From Stygiobacter sp. RIFOXYC2_FULL_38_25 (GTDB lineage: Bacteria > Bacteroidota > Ignavibacteria > Ignavibacteriales > Melioribacteraceae): DNA of 64,000 nt. The translations under genes were made by a program, and so were the position numbers. The notes below the pieces were generated by a model that was not told the origin of the DNA, did not search any database, and was given only the letters and a program-made list of their open reading frames with translations. Each line of letters starts with the position of its first letter. The first letter of the stretch is position 1. The DNA lies in NCBI GenBank assembly GCA_001803165.1, contig MHAZ01000003.1, forward strand, positions 124,001-188,000. The letters are read 5' to 3'. Positions 1 to 8,905 of the stretch are shown one piece after another.

Positions 1-1
1 A

Positions 2-379
2 CTCGAAACTAAAAATGGAAATGATGCGATAAAAGGGTTGAATGAGCTTATCAATGAAGAAGATCGAAGATATTCTTTTTTGTCATGCAGATGGTTATTT
101 AAGGAAGCATTCGTTCAATATTTAAAACTATGTTCAGCAAAAGAACGTAATAAAAGGACGGAGAGAATTATCACCAAAATAAAAAGCACTAATCCAAATG
201 CGGAAATCACTAAAATTAGAAAGGAGCTCAAGGAATATTTACATAAAAACAATCAAGAAAAATACTTTATAACGGCACGCGATAAATTTTTAATGTATGA
301 CTTAGACGGATCTAATAAATCACTTTTTGCTATTGAGTATCATGAAATTATGGGAGAAAAGTCAACTACTCTTCATTAG
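2..379 (+). CDS. Hypothetical protein, 5' end outside the window
   Basis: The reading frame is open from base 2 to the TAG at 377-379, so the gene almost certainly begins before the window. The TTG at 38 is only an internal candidate start and has no clear ribosome binding site. The visible 125 residues are highly charged, rich in Lys, Arg and Glu, and look helical. There is no membrane segment, signal peptide or motif I recognise. The gene converges on the CHASE2 cyclase gene, with about 76 bases between them and no obvious terminator hairpin. Function unknown. That it is a real gene is supported by the clean frame to the edge, not by recognised homology. Confidence 0.5.
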   Translation, partial: LETKNGNDAIKGLNELINEEDRRYSFLSCRWLFKEAFVQYLKLCSAKERNKRTERIITKIKSTNPNAEITKIRKELKEYLHKNNQEKYFITARDKFLMYDLDGSNKSLFAIEYHEIMGEKSTTLH

Positions 380-455
380 ATCATGTCTTCGAATCGCCTT
401 AGTTTTATTAATTGTTTGTGATGGTTGTACTTAATGATGAGATCCACTTAGCAAT

Positions 456-2669
456 CTATTTCGTCTTCATTACAAATACGCCATCCCAATCTTCATCCGG
501 CGGGCTTTCTATGTAAGCTTTGCATCTTTCTAAATACACCTTAGAAGTAAAATCATTTTCGGCTGTAAAACATTTTTCAAAGTATGAGGAAGCTTCCACA
601 AATTTCTTTTGCTTGTACAATTCCAAAGCCGCACAATAATCAGCTAATGAGTTCAATTTTTGTTTCGCCATTTCATCGTCAGTCATACCAATCAGCTCAA
701 AAACTTTAGTAGGTTTGGTTTTTCCCTTAACCTTTATGGAATCAAGCTCGCGCACCAGTACAAACTCTTTTGCCGCTTCGTAAGTTGATTCACTAATCAT
801 AATAGCCGAATTATATTCTTTGTTAGCGCCTTCAAGCCGTGATGCTAAGTTTACGTTATCGCCCATTACAGTATAATTCTTATGCCTCTCGCCGCCAACA
901 TTTCCAACTATAACATCGCCGGAATTTAGTCCAATTCTGATGTGAAGCGGCTTCTCCCCTTTCTGAATCCATTCTTGAGATATTTCCGAAACTTTGTTTT
1001 GCATTTCAAGAGCGGTTCTGCAAGCACGGTAAGCATGGTCTTCTTGTTCAAGCGGCGCGCCCCAAAACGCCATTACCGCATCGCCAAGATATTTATCAAG
1101 CGTACCGGTATTTATCATTATCAATTCAGTCATCTCGTGCAGCAATCCGTTAATGAACTTCACTAATTCTTCCGGAGACTTACCTTCGGAAAAAGTTGTA
1201 AAGCCAGCCATATCACTAAACAAAATAGTTACGCTCTTCTTTTCACCGCCAAGCTTCAGTTTATCCGGATTTGTTAAAAGCTCTTGCACAACTTGCTTGT
1301 TCACATATTGAGAGAACATTCCTTTTATCAAAACATTCTGCTGGCGTTCTTTTAGAAAATGAAAAGCTGTACTGCCGAAATAGCCGAAGACAACACCAAT
1401 TGCCGGGCTGACAACAGCCGTAACAATCTTAGCATGAATGAAGAAATAAACGCCGGCTTGGTAGATTGCGAACAACAGAAACAATACTACAATTAAGTTT
1501 AGAACTTCAACAAGAAAGCCAAAGCGAAGTTTTATCTTCCGAAGAAGTGAAGTCCCGAAGAAGGCAAAACCGGTTAGCAAGAAAATGAAAAATGTTTCGC
1601 TGAACTTAGACTGCTTCTTTAAGAAATCGTTGTTGATTACATTTTGTATTGCGTTGGCGTGGAATTCAACTCCGTACATTAAGTTATCTCCGGAGTGCTG
1701 CCCTTCGCTAAAAGCAACCGGAAAAATATCTTTGTCTTCCGGCATTGTAGAGCCGATAAGCACAATCTTGTCTTTAAAAATTCCGCTCTGAAGCAATCCA
1801 TCTTCCGAGTCCCAGATATTCAGCTCTATGCCGTCAACTTCATCAATTGTTTTGAAATCTTTGTCATCGAGAACATCTATTAGTGGAATTCTTTTGAAAG
1901 TTCCGTTCGAACCGTAAAAATTTACAAGCGTACTGTATCTATCAAATTGAGGAATCCTTTTATTGTTGTAATCGAAATAATCATCACCTCTGGAAGCAAC
2001 GTAATCATTTTCCATCCCATAATACTTATTCAGAATTGCGTAGCTGAAGCTTGGGATGTGTTTATTAACGGTTGTTACAGAAGCATAAGGTAGATAGCGT
2101 CTATAGACTCCATCATTATCGGAGGGTGTTGTTACAAGTCCAATTGAGCTATCGGCAAAGAAAAATATATTCTGAAAATTTTCGTAAATCTTATCGGTGT
2201 TTGTCTGGCGAGCCAACTTTTTTTGCTCTTGAGTATCATCAACTTTGCCGGCAACAACAACTTTACCGGATTTTTTTATTTGCTTCACTAACATAGAATC
2301 GTTTTCTGCGGATAACGGGTCACTGTCCGACATAACAATATCAATCCCAATAGCTTTAACTCCGGCTTCAGTTAAATTTTCAATCACGTGCGCAAATATT
2401 GAGCGGGGCCAGGGCCATTTATTGTATGGAGAAGGAATCTGATCGAATGATTCCTGGCTAATTTCGAGAATAATAACTTTGGATGAATCGCCAAGTTCAA
2501 TTTTGCCGCGCTGCCGGAATCGGTCATCAATTAATTTTAGCTCAAGTTCTTTAAGCGGAGAGAATGTAAAAATCCATTCCTGTGTTAGCATTAAAACCAA
2601 CACAAGAATGGATGCAAAAACTAAAACCGGAACAAGCAGACTGTTCCTTTTAATATTTGTGGGGGGCAT
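456..2669 (-). CDS. CHASE2-domain class III adenylate cyclase
   Basis: This membrane sensor should make cAMP from ATP. The order is an N-terminal membrane segment (about 11-29), an extracytoplasmic CHASE2 domain (about 36-345), a cluster of further membrane segments (about 355-440) and a cytoplasmic class III cyclase domain (about 470-665). Metal-binding aspartates are visible in FSDMAGFT (Asp486) and KYLGDAVMAF (Asp530). Lys526 and the Thr of YTVMGDNVN match the usual ATP-selecting positions, and NVNLASR carries the Asn and Arg used in catalysis. The C-terminal tail is TPR-like and ends in a DWDG motif. It is the last gene of an operon, three bases after the barrel gene. Cyclase and CHASE2 assignments are secure. 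The ligand is unknown. Confidence 0.93.
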   Translation of the reverse strand: MPPTNIKRNSLLVPVLVFASILVLVLMLTQEWIFTFSPLKELELKLIDDRFRQRGKIELGDSSKVIILEISQESFDQIPSPYNKWPWPRSIFAHVIENLTEAGVKAIGIDIVMSDSDPLSAENDSMLVKQIKKSGKVVVAGKVDDTQEQKKLARQTNTDKIYENFQNIFFFADSSIGLVTTPSDNDGVYRRYLPYASVTTVNKHIPSFSYAILNKYYGMENDYVASRGDDYFDYNNKRIPQFDRYSTLVNFYGSNGTFKRIPLIDVLDDKDFKTIDEVDGIELNIWDSEDGLLQSGIFKDKIVLIGSTMPEDKDIFPVAFSEGQHSGDNLMYGVEFHANAIQNVINNDFLKKQSKFSETFFIFLLTGFAFFGTSLLRKIKLRFGFLVEVLNLIVVLFLLFAIYQAGVYFFIHAKIVTAVVSPAIGVVFGYFGSTAFHFLKERQQNVLIKGMFSQYVNKQVVQELLTNPDKLKLGGEKKSVTILFSDMAGFTTFSEGKSPEELVKFINGLLHEMTELIMINTGTLDKYLGDAVMAFWGAPLEQEDHAYRACRTALEMQNKVSEISQEWIQKGEKPLHIRIGLNSGDVIVGNVGGERHKNYTVMGDNVNLASRLEGANKEYNSAIMISESTYEAAKEFVLVRELDSIKVKGKTKPTKVFELIGMTDDEMAKQKLNSLADYCAALELYKQKKFVEASSYFEKCFTAENDFTSKVYLERCKAYIESPPDEDWDGVFVMKTK

Positions 2670-2672
2670 CGT

Positions 2673-5057
2673 TTATATATTGTAGCGAGTAATTAAACCG
2701 ATAATCGAATTTGTTGTCTTGCCCGGAATTCTATAAATGCGTGTTTGAAAAGCGAGGTTTAGATTTTTCAGCACATTGTAATCGGCAACAAACTCCAGCG
2801 CTTGCCGTTCAAAATCGCCAAAGCTTGGGCTTAACGTTGCAGTAAGAGTTAGTTTATCTTCAAGCATTCTGTATCTCCCACCGGCAGAAATTGTAAAGTA
2901 ATCAAACGGGGTTCCGCTTATTTCGCTCGAACTGTAAACCAACCCGAATACAGACATTAAATTCTTTTCCCAAAAACTATTTAGATTGAGAGAAAAATTA
3001 TTGAACTGCGCGTCCGAATTTGCCGCGCCGTTATCTTCTCTGCTGGAAGTTGTGAATGAAACCGAAGAGCTGTGCTTAATTCCGGCTATAAAATCATAAG
3101 AAAGCTGAACAAGTATTCTGTTGGTTTCATCATCAATAGCATACTTTCCATTTTGCGGATGAGAGACGGGCAATCCATTACTGTTTGTAAATCTATTATA
3201 GCCAACAGTTATGTTGGGGAAATCAGCGCGGGGGAAAATTGAAACAGATGCGCTAATAGTTTTGAATTTAGTTGTTGCGATTTTTGTGTTCTGCAAATTG
3301 TCTTGCAAATCTTCGTATCCGAACGAGAAGAAAAGTTTGTTGTCTAACATTCTAATTCTGTCAACAATGTTAATTCCGCGTACATCTGTTCTTATAAACG
3401 ATTGCCCGAAAGATTGAAAATCGTTGCCTCGGTAGATGTATGAAGCCCTCACATTATTGTTAAGATAATTCAAACTGAGTGCGGCTTCGGCGCCAAGAGA
3501 TGCAAATTCTTGCGGATTCCACGGACCAAGATATTGGTTAACAGTTATGAATTTATCTATGTAATCACGGTATTTTTTTACATCGGAAGCATTAACATCA
3601 TAACTATTGTCGGCAGTAAAAATGGAATCAATTTGTGCGTCGGTTAGAGAGCCGTTGGAAATATCTTTGTTCAATAAACTAACAGCAGCTTGCGATGTAA
3701 ACATAATATTTTGGTCATCAAACGCTAACATGAAATCCGAACCAACAACAACATTTTCTTGCGGACGAGCGCCGAATTCTATCGAGTTAACTTCATCCTG
3801 CGCGTGCAAGTAAGAGAAACCTAACTGGAAATTTTCTCCGCTGCCAAAAGAAGGACGAACGGCTAAAACTTTTCTGTTGTAAGTTCCAAGATTCGCTTTA
3901 GCGAATGGCGCACCATATTTAACTTTATCAATAGCAATAATATCAGAGCCGAGCGGGACATTGCTGGCAGAATAAGTCTGAATTATTTTCCCTTCCACAT
4001 CTCTCACAGTTTCGCCGTAAGCAGCTTGAACGTTGATAAATCCTAAATTCAACGCACCGCTAAAACCACGCAAACGCTTTCCTTCCATTATAAGATTTGG
4101 AAAACGGGGATATGAATCGCCGGCTTTAAGACTTAGCCAATCGCCGGCATCTAACGTAGCTAAATATCTGTTATAAGGCTGCTTCTCCGCTTTTTCTTCG
4201 GATGTTAAATAACCGTAAGCGGAAAGCTGAATTCCCGAACCGTTTGCATTAAAATTAGCTGTGGCGTTGTTATACCAAGTGCCTACTGAATTTAAGTTTT
4301 CACTGCGGGATTCACCGCGCAGCGAGCCGTTGTACTTCCACTGAGACTCAATTGCAGCAGCAACTTCGGGAGATACTACTTGGAATGTGCGCTTCAAAGT
4401 ATGATAAAGACTTCCATCTTTGCTATAAATCTCAATTCGTAAATCCCGGGCAGAACCGGCAAAATCAGTTGGAATATTTTCGCCGCTAAGAACTATAATA
4501 TCTCCGGCAACTACGGCAATGTCGGAAACATCTTTTCCATTCAAGAAAAATTTTGTTTTGGCAATATCAATACTTTCCGGCGCTCTTACGAAAGAGATAG
4601 AAATGAGCTGCTCATCTGTGGATAAAGCTTCTCCTTCATTAGGACTTAGAACAATTATTTCTTTATCCTTTTGCGAAACTCCGGAAACAGAAATTTGTAA
4701 TGGCGAAACTCCTTCTGAAATTCCAAGAGGATAAGTTTGCGGTTCACCGCTTTTCAAATTGATTATTAAATAGTATTCAATGTATGGCGGCTGGACTTTA
4801 TCCAACGGAATAGTTGCTGAAGCGGCGTTACCCGCAATCATCATTTCGAGTTTAAGAAATTCGCTTTCGCCAAAAGGTTTATAGGCAAGTGAAATTTCAG
4901 AAATGTTTTCTGCGGAGATTAAATCTGCAATAACAGTAATCGGATTCTTCTCTTTTGCATCTCCAATTTTTACACCGGAGATATAATTGCTAATCTGAGC
5001 AAAAATGCCCGACGATGCAAACACAAGCAGAGTAAATATGTATAAAGTTTTTTTCAT
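2673..5057 (-). CDS. Predicted outer-membrane beta-barrel protein of the FecR/CHASE2 operon
   Basis: A 794-residue secreted protein. Residues 1-20 form a signal peptide ending in FAQ. The first third (about 25-230) is a beta-rich, Ig-like periplasmic part. From about residue 245 onward there are alternating polar and aromatic strands typical of a transmembrane barrel, and the chain ends in a short strand. I do not recognise a named family. It sits between the FecR gene (31 bases upstream) and the CHASE2 cyclase (3 bases downstream), so it may be the outer-membrane partner of that pathway. The barrel call comes from sequence texture, and transport or signalling roles are inference. Confidence 0.65.
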   Translation of the reverse strand: MKKTLYIFTLLVFASSGIFAQISNYISGVKIGDAKEKNPITVIADLISAENISEISLAYKPFGESEFLKLEMMIAGNAASATIPLDKVQPPYIEYYLIINLKSGEPQTYPLGISEGVSPLQISVSGVSQKDKEIIVLSPNEGEALSTDEQLISISFVRAPESIDIAKTKFFLNGKDVSDIAVVAGDIIVLSGENIPTDFAGSARDLRIEIYSKDGSLYHTLKRTFQVVSPEVAAAIESQWKYNGSLRGESRSENLNSVGTWYNNATANFNANGSGIQLSAYGYLTSEEKAEKQPYNRYLATLDAGDWLSLKAGDSYPRFPNLIMEGKRLRGFSGALNLGFINVQAAYGETVRDVEGKIIQTYSASNVPLGSDIIAIDKVKYGAPFAKANLGTYNRKVLAVRPSFGSGENFQLGFSYLHAQDEVNSIEFGARPQENVVVGSDFMLAFDDQNIMFTSQAAVSLLNKDISNGSLTDAQIDSIFTADNSYDVNASDVKKYRDYIDKFITVNQYLGPWNPQEFASLGAEAALSLNYLNNNVRASYIYRGNDFQSFGQSFIRTDVRGINIVDRIRMLDNKLFFSFGYEDLQDNLQNTKIATTKFKTISASVSIFPRADFPNITVGYNRFTNSNGLPVSHPQNGKYAIDDETNRILVQLSYDFIAGIKHSSSVSFTTSSREDNGAANSDAQFNNFSLNLNSFWEKNLMSVFGLVYSSSEISGTPFDYFTISAGGRYRMLEDKLTLTATLSPSFGDFERQALEFVADYNVLKNLNLAFQTRIYRIPGKTTNSIIGLITRYNI

Positions 5058-5088
5058 GGAAACCTCTAAAAATTAGAATACGTTTACT

Positions 5089-5772
5089 TTACTGTTGATC
5101 CGATGTGTAGTATTCAATTTCAACATCGCCATGAGCAGTTTTAATAATTACCTTCTTTGTAGTCTGTGTTTTGGCCTGAGTGATTATATTCCTTTCTTCA
5201 TCAGTTAAAGGAGTAGTAGTAAAAGTTCCGTCTTGGTTCTGAGTGATTTTTTCTCCGCCAACTATCCTTCCGTTTTTAGTCGGGTCAGTAGTTGATTCAA
5301 TGTAAAGCTCGCCGTTCTCAAGAAACACTCTTGTTACCGTACTGTCGCAAAAAATTAATCCATCTGTTCCGCGGATTGATGCTACCGCAGTAGGAGTAGT
5401 AAACTTAAACTCATCATCACCTTGTTTTTGAACATCAAAGCCGAGCGTTCCCTTTGTAATAACGGTATTCCGGCTAACTTTATTGCCCTCTTTGCTTCCG
5501 TAAATATTAAGTATGCTGTTTTCTCTAACACGCAAAAGTGAGCCTTCAGTAAACAAAACAAGCGCTAAGGATTTTGAGCCGGTCTTTACTAATCCTCCGT
5601 CCATCAAAGGCGTTCCGGTTTTTGCGAAATCCCAGTCCGAATCACTAGTTTTCTTAAAGGTAACATCCTTTACAATTTTCTTAACAAGAGCTACCGGCGA
5701 ATTGCTTTGTCCTTTTGAAACTGATGAGAATACAAAAGGAACCAAAACGAGTAGTAAGATTATTCTTTTCAT
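5089..5772 (-). CDS. FecR-domain secreted protein
   Basis: A 227-residue protein with a signal peptide (about 1-21, ending near SKG) and a FecR domain at about 45-165. The domain pattern is readable: a GGLVKTG turn, then SLLRVRENS, then TPTAVASIRGTDG and a VFLENGELYIES strand. Classical FecR proteins are membrane anti-sigma regulators, but this one has no transmembrane helix after the signal peptide. It therefore belongs to the stand-alone secreted FecR type that is often encoded beside CHASE2 cyclases. The C-terminus is Thr- and Lys-rich. It lies 11 bases after the Fn3-like gene and 31 before the barrel gene. What it binds is unknown. Confidence 0.85.
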   Translation of the reverse strand: MKRIILLLVLVPFVFSSVSKGQSNSPVALVKKIVKDVTFKKTSDSDWDFAKTGTPLMDGGLVKTGSKSLALVLFTEGSLLRVRENSILNIYGSKEGNKVSRNTVITKGTLGFDVQKQGDDEFKFTTPTAVASIRGTDGLIFCDSTVTRVFLENGELYIESTTDPTKNGRIVGGEKITQNQDGTFTTTPLTDEERNIITQAKTQTTKKVIIKTAHGDVEIEYYTSDQQ

Positions 5773-5783
5773 AGTTTGGCTCC

Positions 5784-6857
5784 TTATGACTTTGGGATAA
5801 ATGTCTTTGATACAATAAGTGAATTATTTGCTTCGAGAAACGAAAGCACTATTAAGAAAGTAGCCGGAGTAAGGGGAACATTGTTTTCATCTATAATTTG
5901 AACGTTACTCATATTTATCGTACCGTCTTTTAGCTTAGTTAAGAAATCTGAAGCTACATTATCTTTAACAATTTCTGCAAGTCTAACCATGTTGGCGTCC
6001 GGTTCCACTGTATTTGGTAAACCGGTACCGCCGGATTGAACCAACTCGAAAGTAACCGGTTCGCTGTTCAAAACAGTTTCTCTTCCGGATTCCGATATAA
6101 CTGCTTTAACTATAACAACAACTTTTTGCCCACCGTACCACTCGCGTGTTTTTGTTACAGTAGCAAGATTTATACTTGTAGCAACACCGGCATCAAAATC
6201 GTCTATGATTGGTGTTCCGGAGTTTAGCGCTGCTGTAGGGCTTTCAACACCTTCTGCATAAGTGTTGGCTTTCAGTAGATAACGCAACACACCGCTAACC
6301 GGCGTCCATTGAAGCGGAACGTTTCCAACATCAAACTGCGACCCTGTCTGCGGGAGATTTATACTAATTGTAGGTGCGGGATTAAGCAAAACAATTTCTT
6401 TAAAACTATCATCCATAAATTGCCCGTTCTCGCTAAACAGCCTCAAAGTGATTCTAATAATTCCGGTTAACTTTCCCCTCCTAATAATGTCTTCCAGAAG
6501 ATTGTTGTCAATTGTTCTGTCTTCCAGCAGCAAGTCATTTGCGCTGCCGAGTTCATCGCTAAAGAAGCTGCGCGTTCTAAAAATTTTTGTCCGAAAATTA
6601 ACAACCTCGCGCGAGCCGGATGTAAGACTTTCCTGCCAATCAACTTTCCCTTCGAGATAAGCATTTACACCTTCAGGCTGAATCAGAACTTGAAAAATCT
6701 TTTGCTGGTTAGACAAATTTCGCTCTAAAGCAAAGGCACTCAAATCGAGAGAGCTCAAATCTGTTAGAAATACCAAATCAATTGTGGGTGTTTGTGCTTT
6801 TAGGTTTACTGTTAAAATTGCCATCAAAATGAAGAAAAGAAAGTAAGTTCTTTTCAT
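5784..6857 (-). CDS. Secreted Fn3-like protein, first gene of the FecR/CHASE2 operon
   Basis: A 357-residue protein with a signal peptide (about 1-21, cut near LKAQ) and no later membrane helix. The N-terminal half (about 25-150) is an unrecognised beta/alpha region. Residues about 160-275 resemble an Ig/fibronectin type III fold, with an LQWTPVSG strand like those in modular adhesins. The rest looks structured but unknown. It is the promoter-proximal gene of the four-gene operon, which points to a periplasmic or cell-surface role in the same pathway. No binding residues can be proposed. Confidence 0.6.
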   Translation of the reverse strand: MKRTYFLFFILMAILTVNLKAQTPTIDLVFLTDLSSLDLSAFALERNLSNQQKIFQVLIQPEGVNAYLEGKVDWQESLTSGSREVVNFRTKIFRTRSFFSDELGSANDLLLEDRTIDNNLLEDIIRRGKLTGIIRITLRLFSENGQFMDDSFKEIVLLNPAPTISINLPQTGSQFDVGNVPLQWTPVSGVLRYLLKANTYAEGVESPTAALNSGTPIIDDFDAGVATSINLATVTKTREWYGGQKVVVIVKAVISESGRETVLNSEPVTFELVQSGGTGLPNTVEPDANMVRLAEIVKDNVASDFLTKLKDGTINMSNVQIIDENNVPLTPATFLIVLSFLEANNSLIVSKTFIPKS

Positions 6858-6979
6858 AAATACTCCGCTGAAATATGGCCATTTAATAAATTAAGAGGAT
6901 AACTGAGAACAAGCTAACTATTATTTTTTTTTAACTCAAGATATGTTTTCTGAGGGTATTTGAAAGTGATTTAATGCAA

Positions 6980-7133
6980 ATAGGCGGTCTCAAAAGTAAT
7001 TCTTCAAATAAATAATCTGCGAAAACCTGTGTTGAGTTTATCGAAGCATCAGTTAAACATGCCCAACGGCAGACGGGTCTGTGTTATCCGCGGTCTATTC
7101 TACAATAGAGCATTAATTTTGAAACAGCCTTAT
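6980..7133. mobile_element. Degenerate MITE-like element with imperfect terminal inverted repeats
   Basis: The left end (6980-7000) reads GGCGGTCTCAAAAGTAAT at its core. The right end (7112-7133), read on the other strand, gives AAGGCTGTTTCAAAATTAAT. About 17 of 21 aligned positions agree. The roughly 110 bases between hold no ORF, but do contain a small palindrome (CAGACGGGTCTG). The TGTCTCAAAA-type end resembles termini I associate with IS families in Bacteroidota and Chlorobi, so this could be a decayed non-autonomous element. No target duplication is obvious. It fills most of the 280-base gap between the FecR operon and the DUF3467 gene. Confidence 0.35.
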
Positions 7134-7137
7134 TAAA

Positions 7138-7461
7138 CTAATTTATTTGCTCGCCATGGTCAGGATTAATAAATCCAAATTGCGGCGTTGATTGAGCATC
7201 AACTTTAATCTCTCCGAAGCGCGATTCAAATTTATCTATGTTATCTTTTAGCGCGCGCAATAACATTTTAGCATGCTGCGGTGTAGTAATTATTCTTGAT
7301 AGAACTCTCGCCTTAGGTACGCCCGGTACAACACGCGTAAAATCAATTACAAACTCTGCAGGTGAATGAGTTATAATCGCAAGGTTGGAGTAGATTCCTT
7401 CTGCTTCTTTTTCGCCAAGTTCTATATTAATTTGTTGTGAGTTCTGGTTGTTTTGGCTCAT
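7138..7461 (-). CDS. DUF3467 domain protein
   Basis: A small 107-residue cytosolic protein that covers the DUF3467 domain almost completely. The recognisable pattern is a short disordered Asn/Gln-rich head, a YSNLAIITHSPAEFVIDF strand pair, a RVLSRIITTPQHAKMLL segment and a helix ending near FGEIK. Proteins of this family occur widely in bacteria and archaea without a settled function. A TTCTCC-type ribosome binding site complement precedes the ATG. It lies between the TPR gene terminator and the MITE-like element, so it is probably monocistronic. Confidence 0.85.
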   Translation of the reverse strand: MSQNNQNSQQINIELGEKEAEGIYSNLAIITHSPAEFVIDFTRVVPGVPKARVLSRIITTPQHAKMLLRALKDNIDKFESRFGEIKVDAQSTPQFGFINPDHGEQIN

Positions 7462-7494
7462 TCTTACTTCTCCTTTTCAATACTTCATGTTCAT

Positions 7495-7531
7495 AAAAAA
7501 CCCACAGCAAGTATAAACAAACTGTGGGTTT
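7495..7531 (-). terminator. Rho-independent terminator of the TPR protein gene
   Basis: A 7-bp GC-rich stem (CCCACAG at 7501-7507 with CTGTGGG at 7522-7528) is extended by A/T pairs. On the minus strand it is followed directly by six T residues. It begins 20 bases after the TPR gene stop. Confidence 0.85.
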
Positions 7532-7550
7532 AACGTAGGTTAAAATAATA

Positions 7551-8702
7551 TTATCTAACTTCGTCGGCTTTCTTAAAAGCTTCGTCAGACTCAGCTTTCA
7601 TTCCTAAGTTAGCATAAATCTTTCCAAGCAAATCCCACAAAGCCGGTTCTTTCGGATTCATATCTAAGTAAGCTTTAATATGAGGTAATGCCAAAGTAAA
7701 TTTCTCTTTAATCTTTGCTTCGTCGGCAGATTCACCTTTCTTTTCAGCTTCTTCTCTGAATGATGTTCCCCATTTTACATAGGTAACGCCTAAGTTGTAG
7801 ATAGCATTAGAATATTTAGGATCAAGTTCGATAGCTTTCTTGAATTGTGTTTCCGCTTCGGCAAAATTTCCGCTATTCAATAGAACAACGCCGTAATTAT
7901 ATCTGTAATATTTATTTTCCGGTTCCTTTTCAACACCAGTTTTGAAAGCCGTCATAGCCACATCTAACTTATTTGCAGCAACCAATGCGTTCGAGTATCT
8001 TAAAAGAATTTCACCATTCTCCGGATATTTTTGTCTTCCGGCATCAAGAACAGTAATTGCTTTTTCAATTGTAGCATTAAATTCGGCATCGTTTTTAGCT
8101 TCTTTAGCTTTGTTTGCATTCTCTAAATAGATTTGACCTAACAACGAATAAGCTTCGGCTGCTTTTCCAATCTTCACTGCTTTTTCAAGTGGTGCAATTG
8201 CACTCGGGTAATCACCAGTGTTGATAAAAACCATAGCTAAATTTGTATAGTTAACAACCGAATCCGGTTGGCATAAAGCAGCATTGTTAAACATTTCTGC
8301 CGCTTTACCAAAAAGCATTTTCATAGAATCCGGGGTTGTTGCCTTTGCTGCATTATTGAACAAACCAACACCTTTGTTGAAAGCGGTTGCCCAATAATAT
8401 TTCTTAAAATCACCAATTTCTTTTGCAAACTTTGGACTTGCAGTTAAAGATTTATCAAAAGCATCTAACATTTTAGAATAATCACCTTTATGCTCACCAT
8501 AAATTTGATAGCCTAAAATGAACCAACCTTCGTCGCTTTTCGGATTCTTAGCAACTTCTTTCAACAGAGCTTCTTCAGCTTTTTCGTACTGTTTTTGGTT
8601 GATATATAACTTCGCACCGGTTAATTCCGCAGATGAACATTCAAAAGCCATCAATGCCAAAGCTACACCAAGTATGCTCAGGTAGACAAAACTCCTCTTC
8701 AT
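7551..8702 (-). CDS. Secreted or membrane-anchored TPR protein
   Basis: A 383-residue protein. I chose the ATG at 8700-8702 because AGGAG sits six bases before it and a signal sequence starts there; a longer frame reaching 8747 adds only a basic, unsupported stretch. After the signal peptide comes a cysteine (AFECSS) that could be a lipoprotein acylation site, although the lipobox is imperfect. At least seven tetratricopeptide-type helix pairs follow, with the AxxxYxxAxxxFxxAxxxxP rhythm clearest at about 265-315. It is likely a periplasmic scaffold of unknown partner. A terminator follows at 7495-7531, and the gene diverges from add. Confidence 0.8.
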   Translation of the reverse strand: MKRSFVYLSILGVALALMAFECSSAELTGAKLYINQKQYEKAEEALLKEVAKNPKSDEGWFILGYQIYGEHKGDYSKMLDAFDKSLTASPKFAKEIGDFKKYYWATAFNKGVGLFNNAAKATTPDSMKMLFGKAAEMFNNAALCQPDSVVNYTNLAMVFINTGDYPSAIAPLEKAVKIGKAAEAYSLLGQIYLENANKAKEAKNDAEFNATIEKAITVLDAGRQKYPENGEILLRYSNALVAANKLDVAMTAFKTGVEKEPENKYYRYNYGVVLLNSGNFAEAETQFKKAIELDPKYSNAIYNLGVTYVKWGTSFREEAEKKGESADEAKIKEKFTLALPHIKAYLDMNPKEPALWDLLGKIYANLGMKAESDEAFKKADEVR

Positions 8703-8905
8703 TACTACTCCTATAGATTTTATTGATTTTTTCGCGTTTAAGCGCACGAAAAATAGCTAATTTGGTCTGGTTAGGCAAGGCAAAATAAATTGGTGATATT
8801 TCAATTTTTACTGTTTTGTAGTGTAATTCTACTTCCACTCACGCAAAAATACCCAAATTGATTTTCGGAACACAAAGAGATATTTTTGATATCAAAAGGA
8901 AAAAT

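Noticed and set aside
8703-8747. Upstream in-frame extension of the TPR protein gene
   Set aside because: The extension is basic and unlike a signal peptide, while the ATG at 8702 has AGGAG six bases before it and opens a clear signal sequence.
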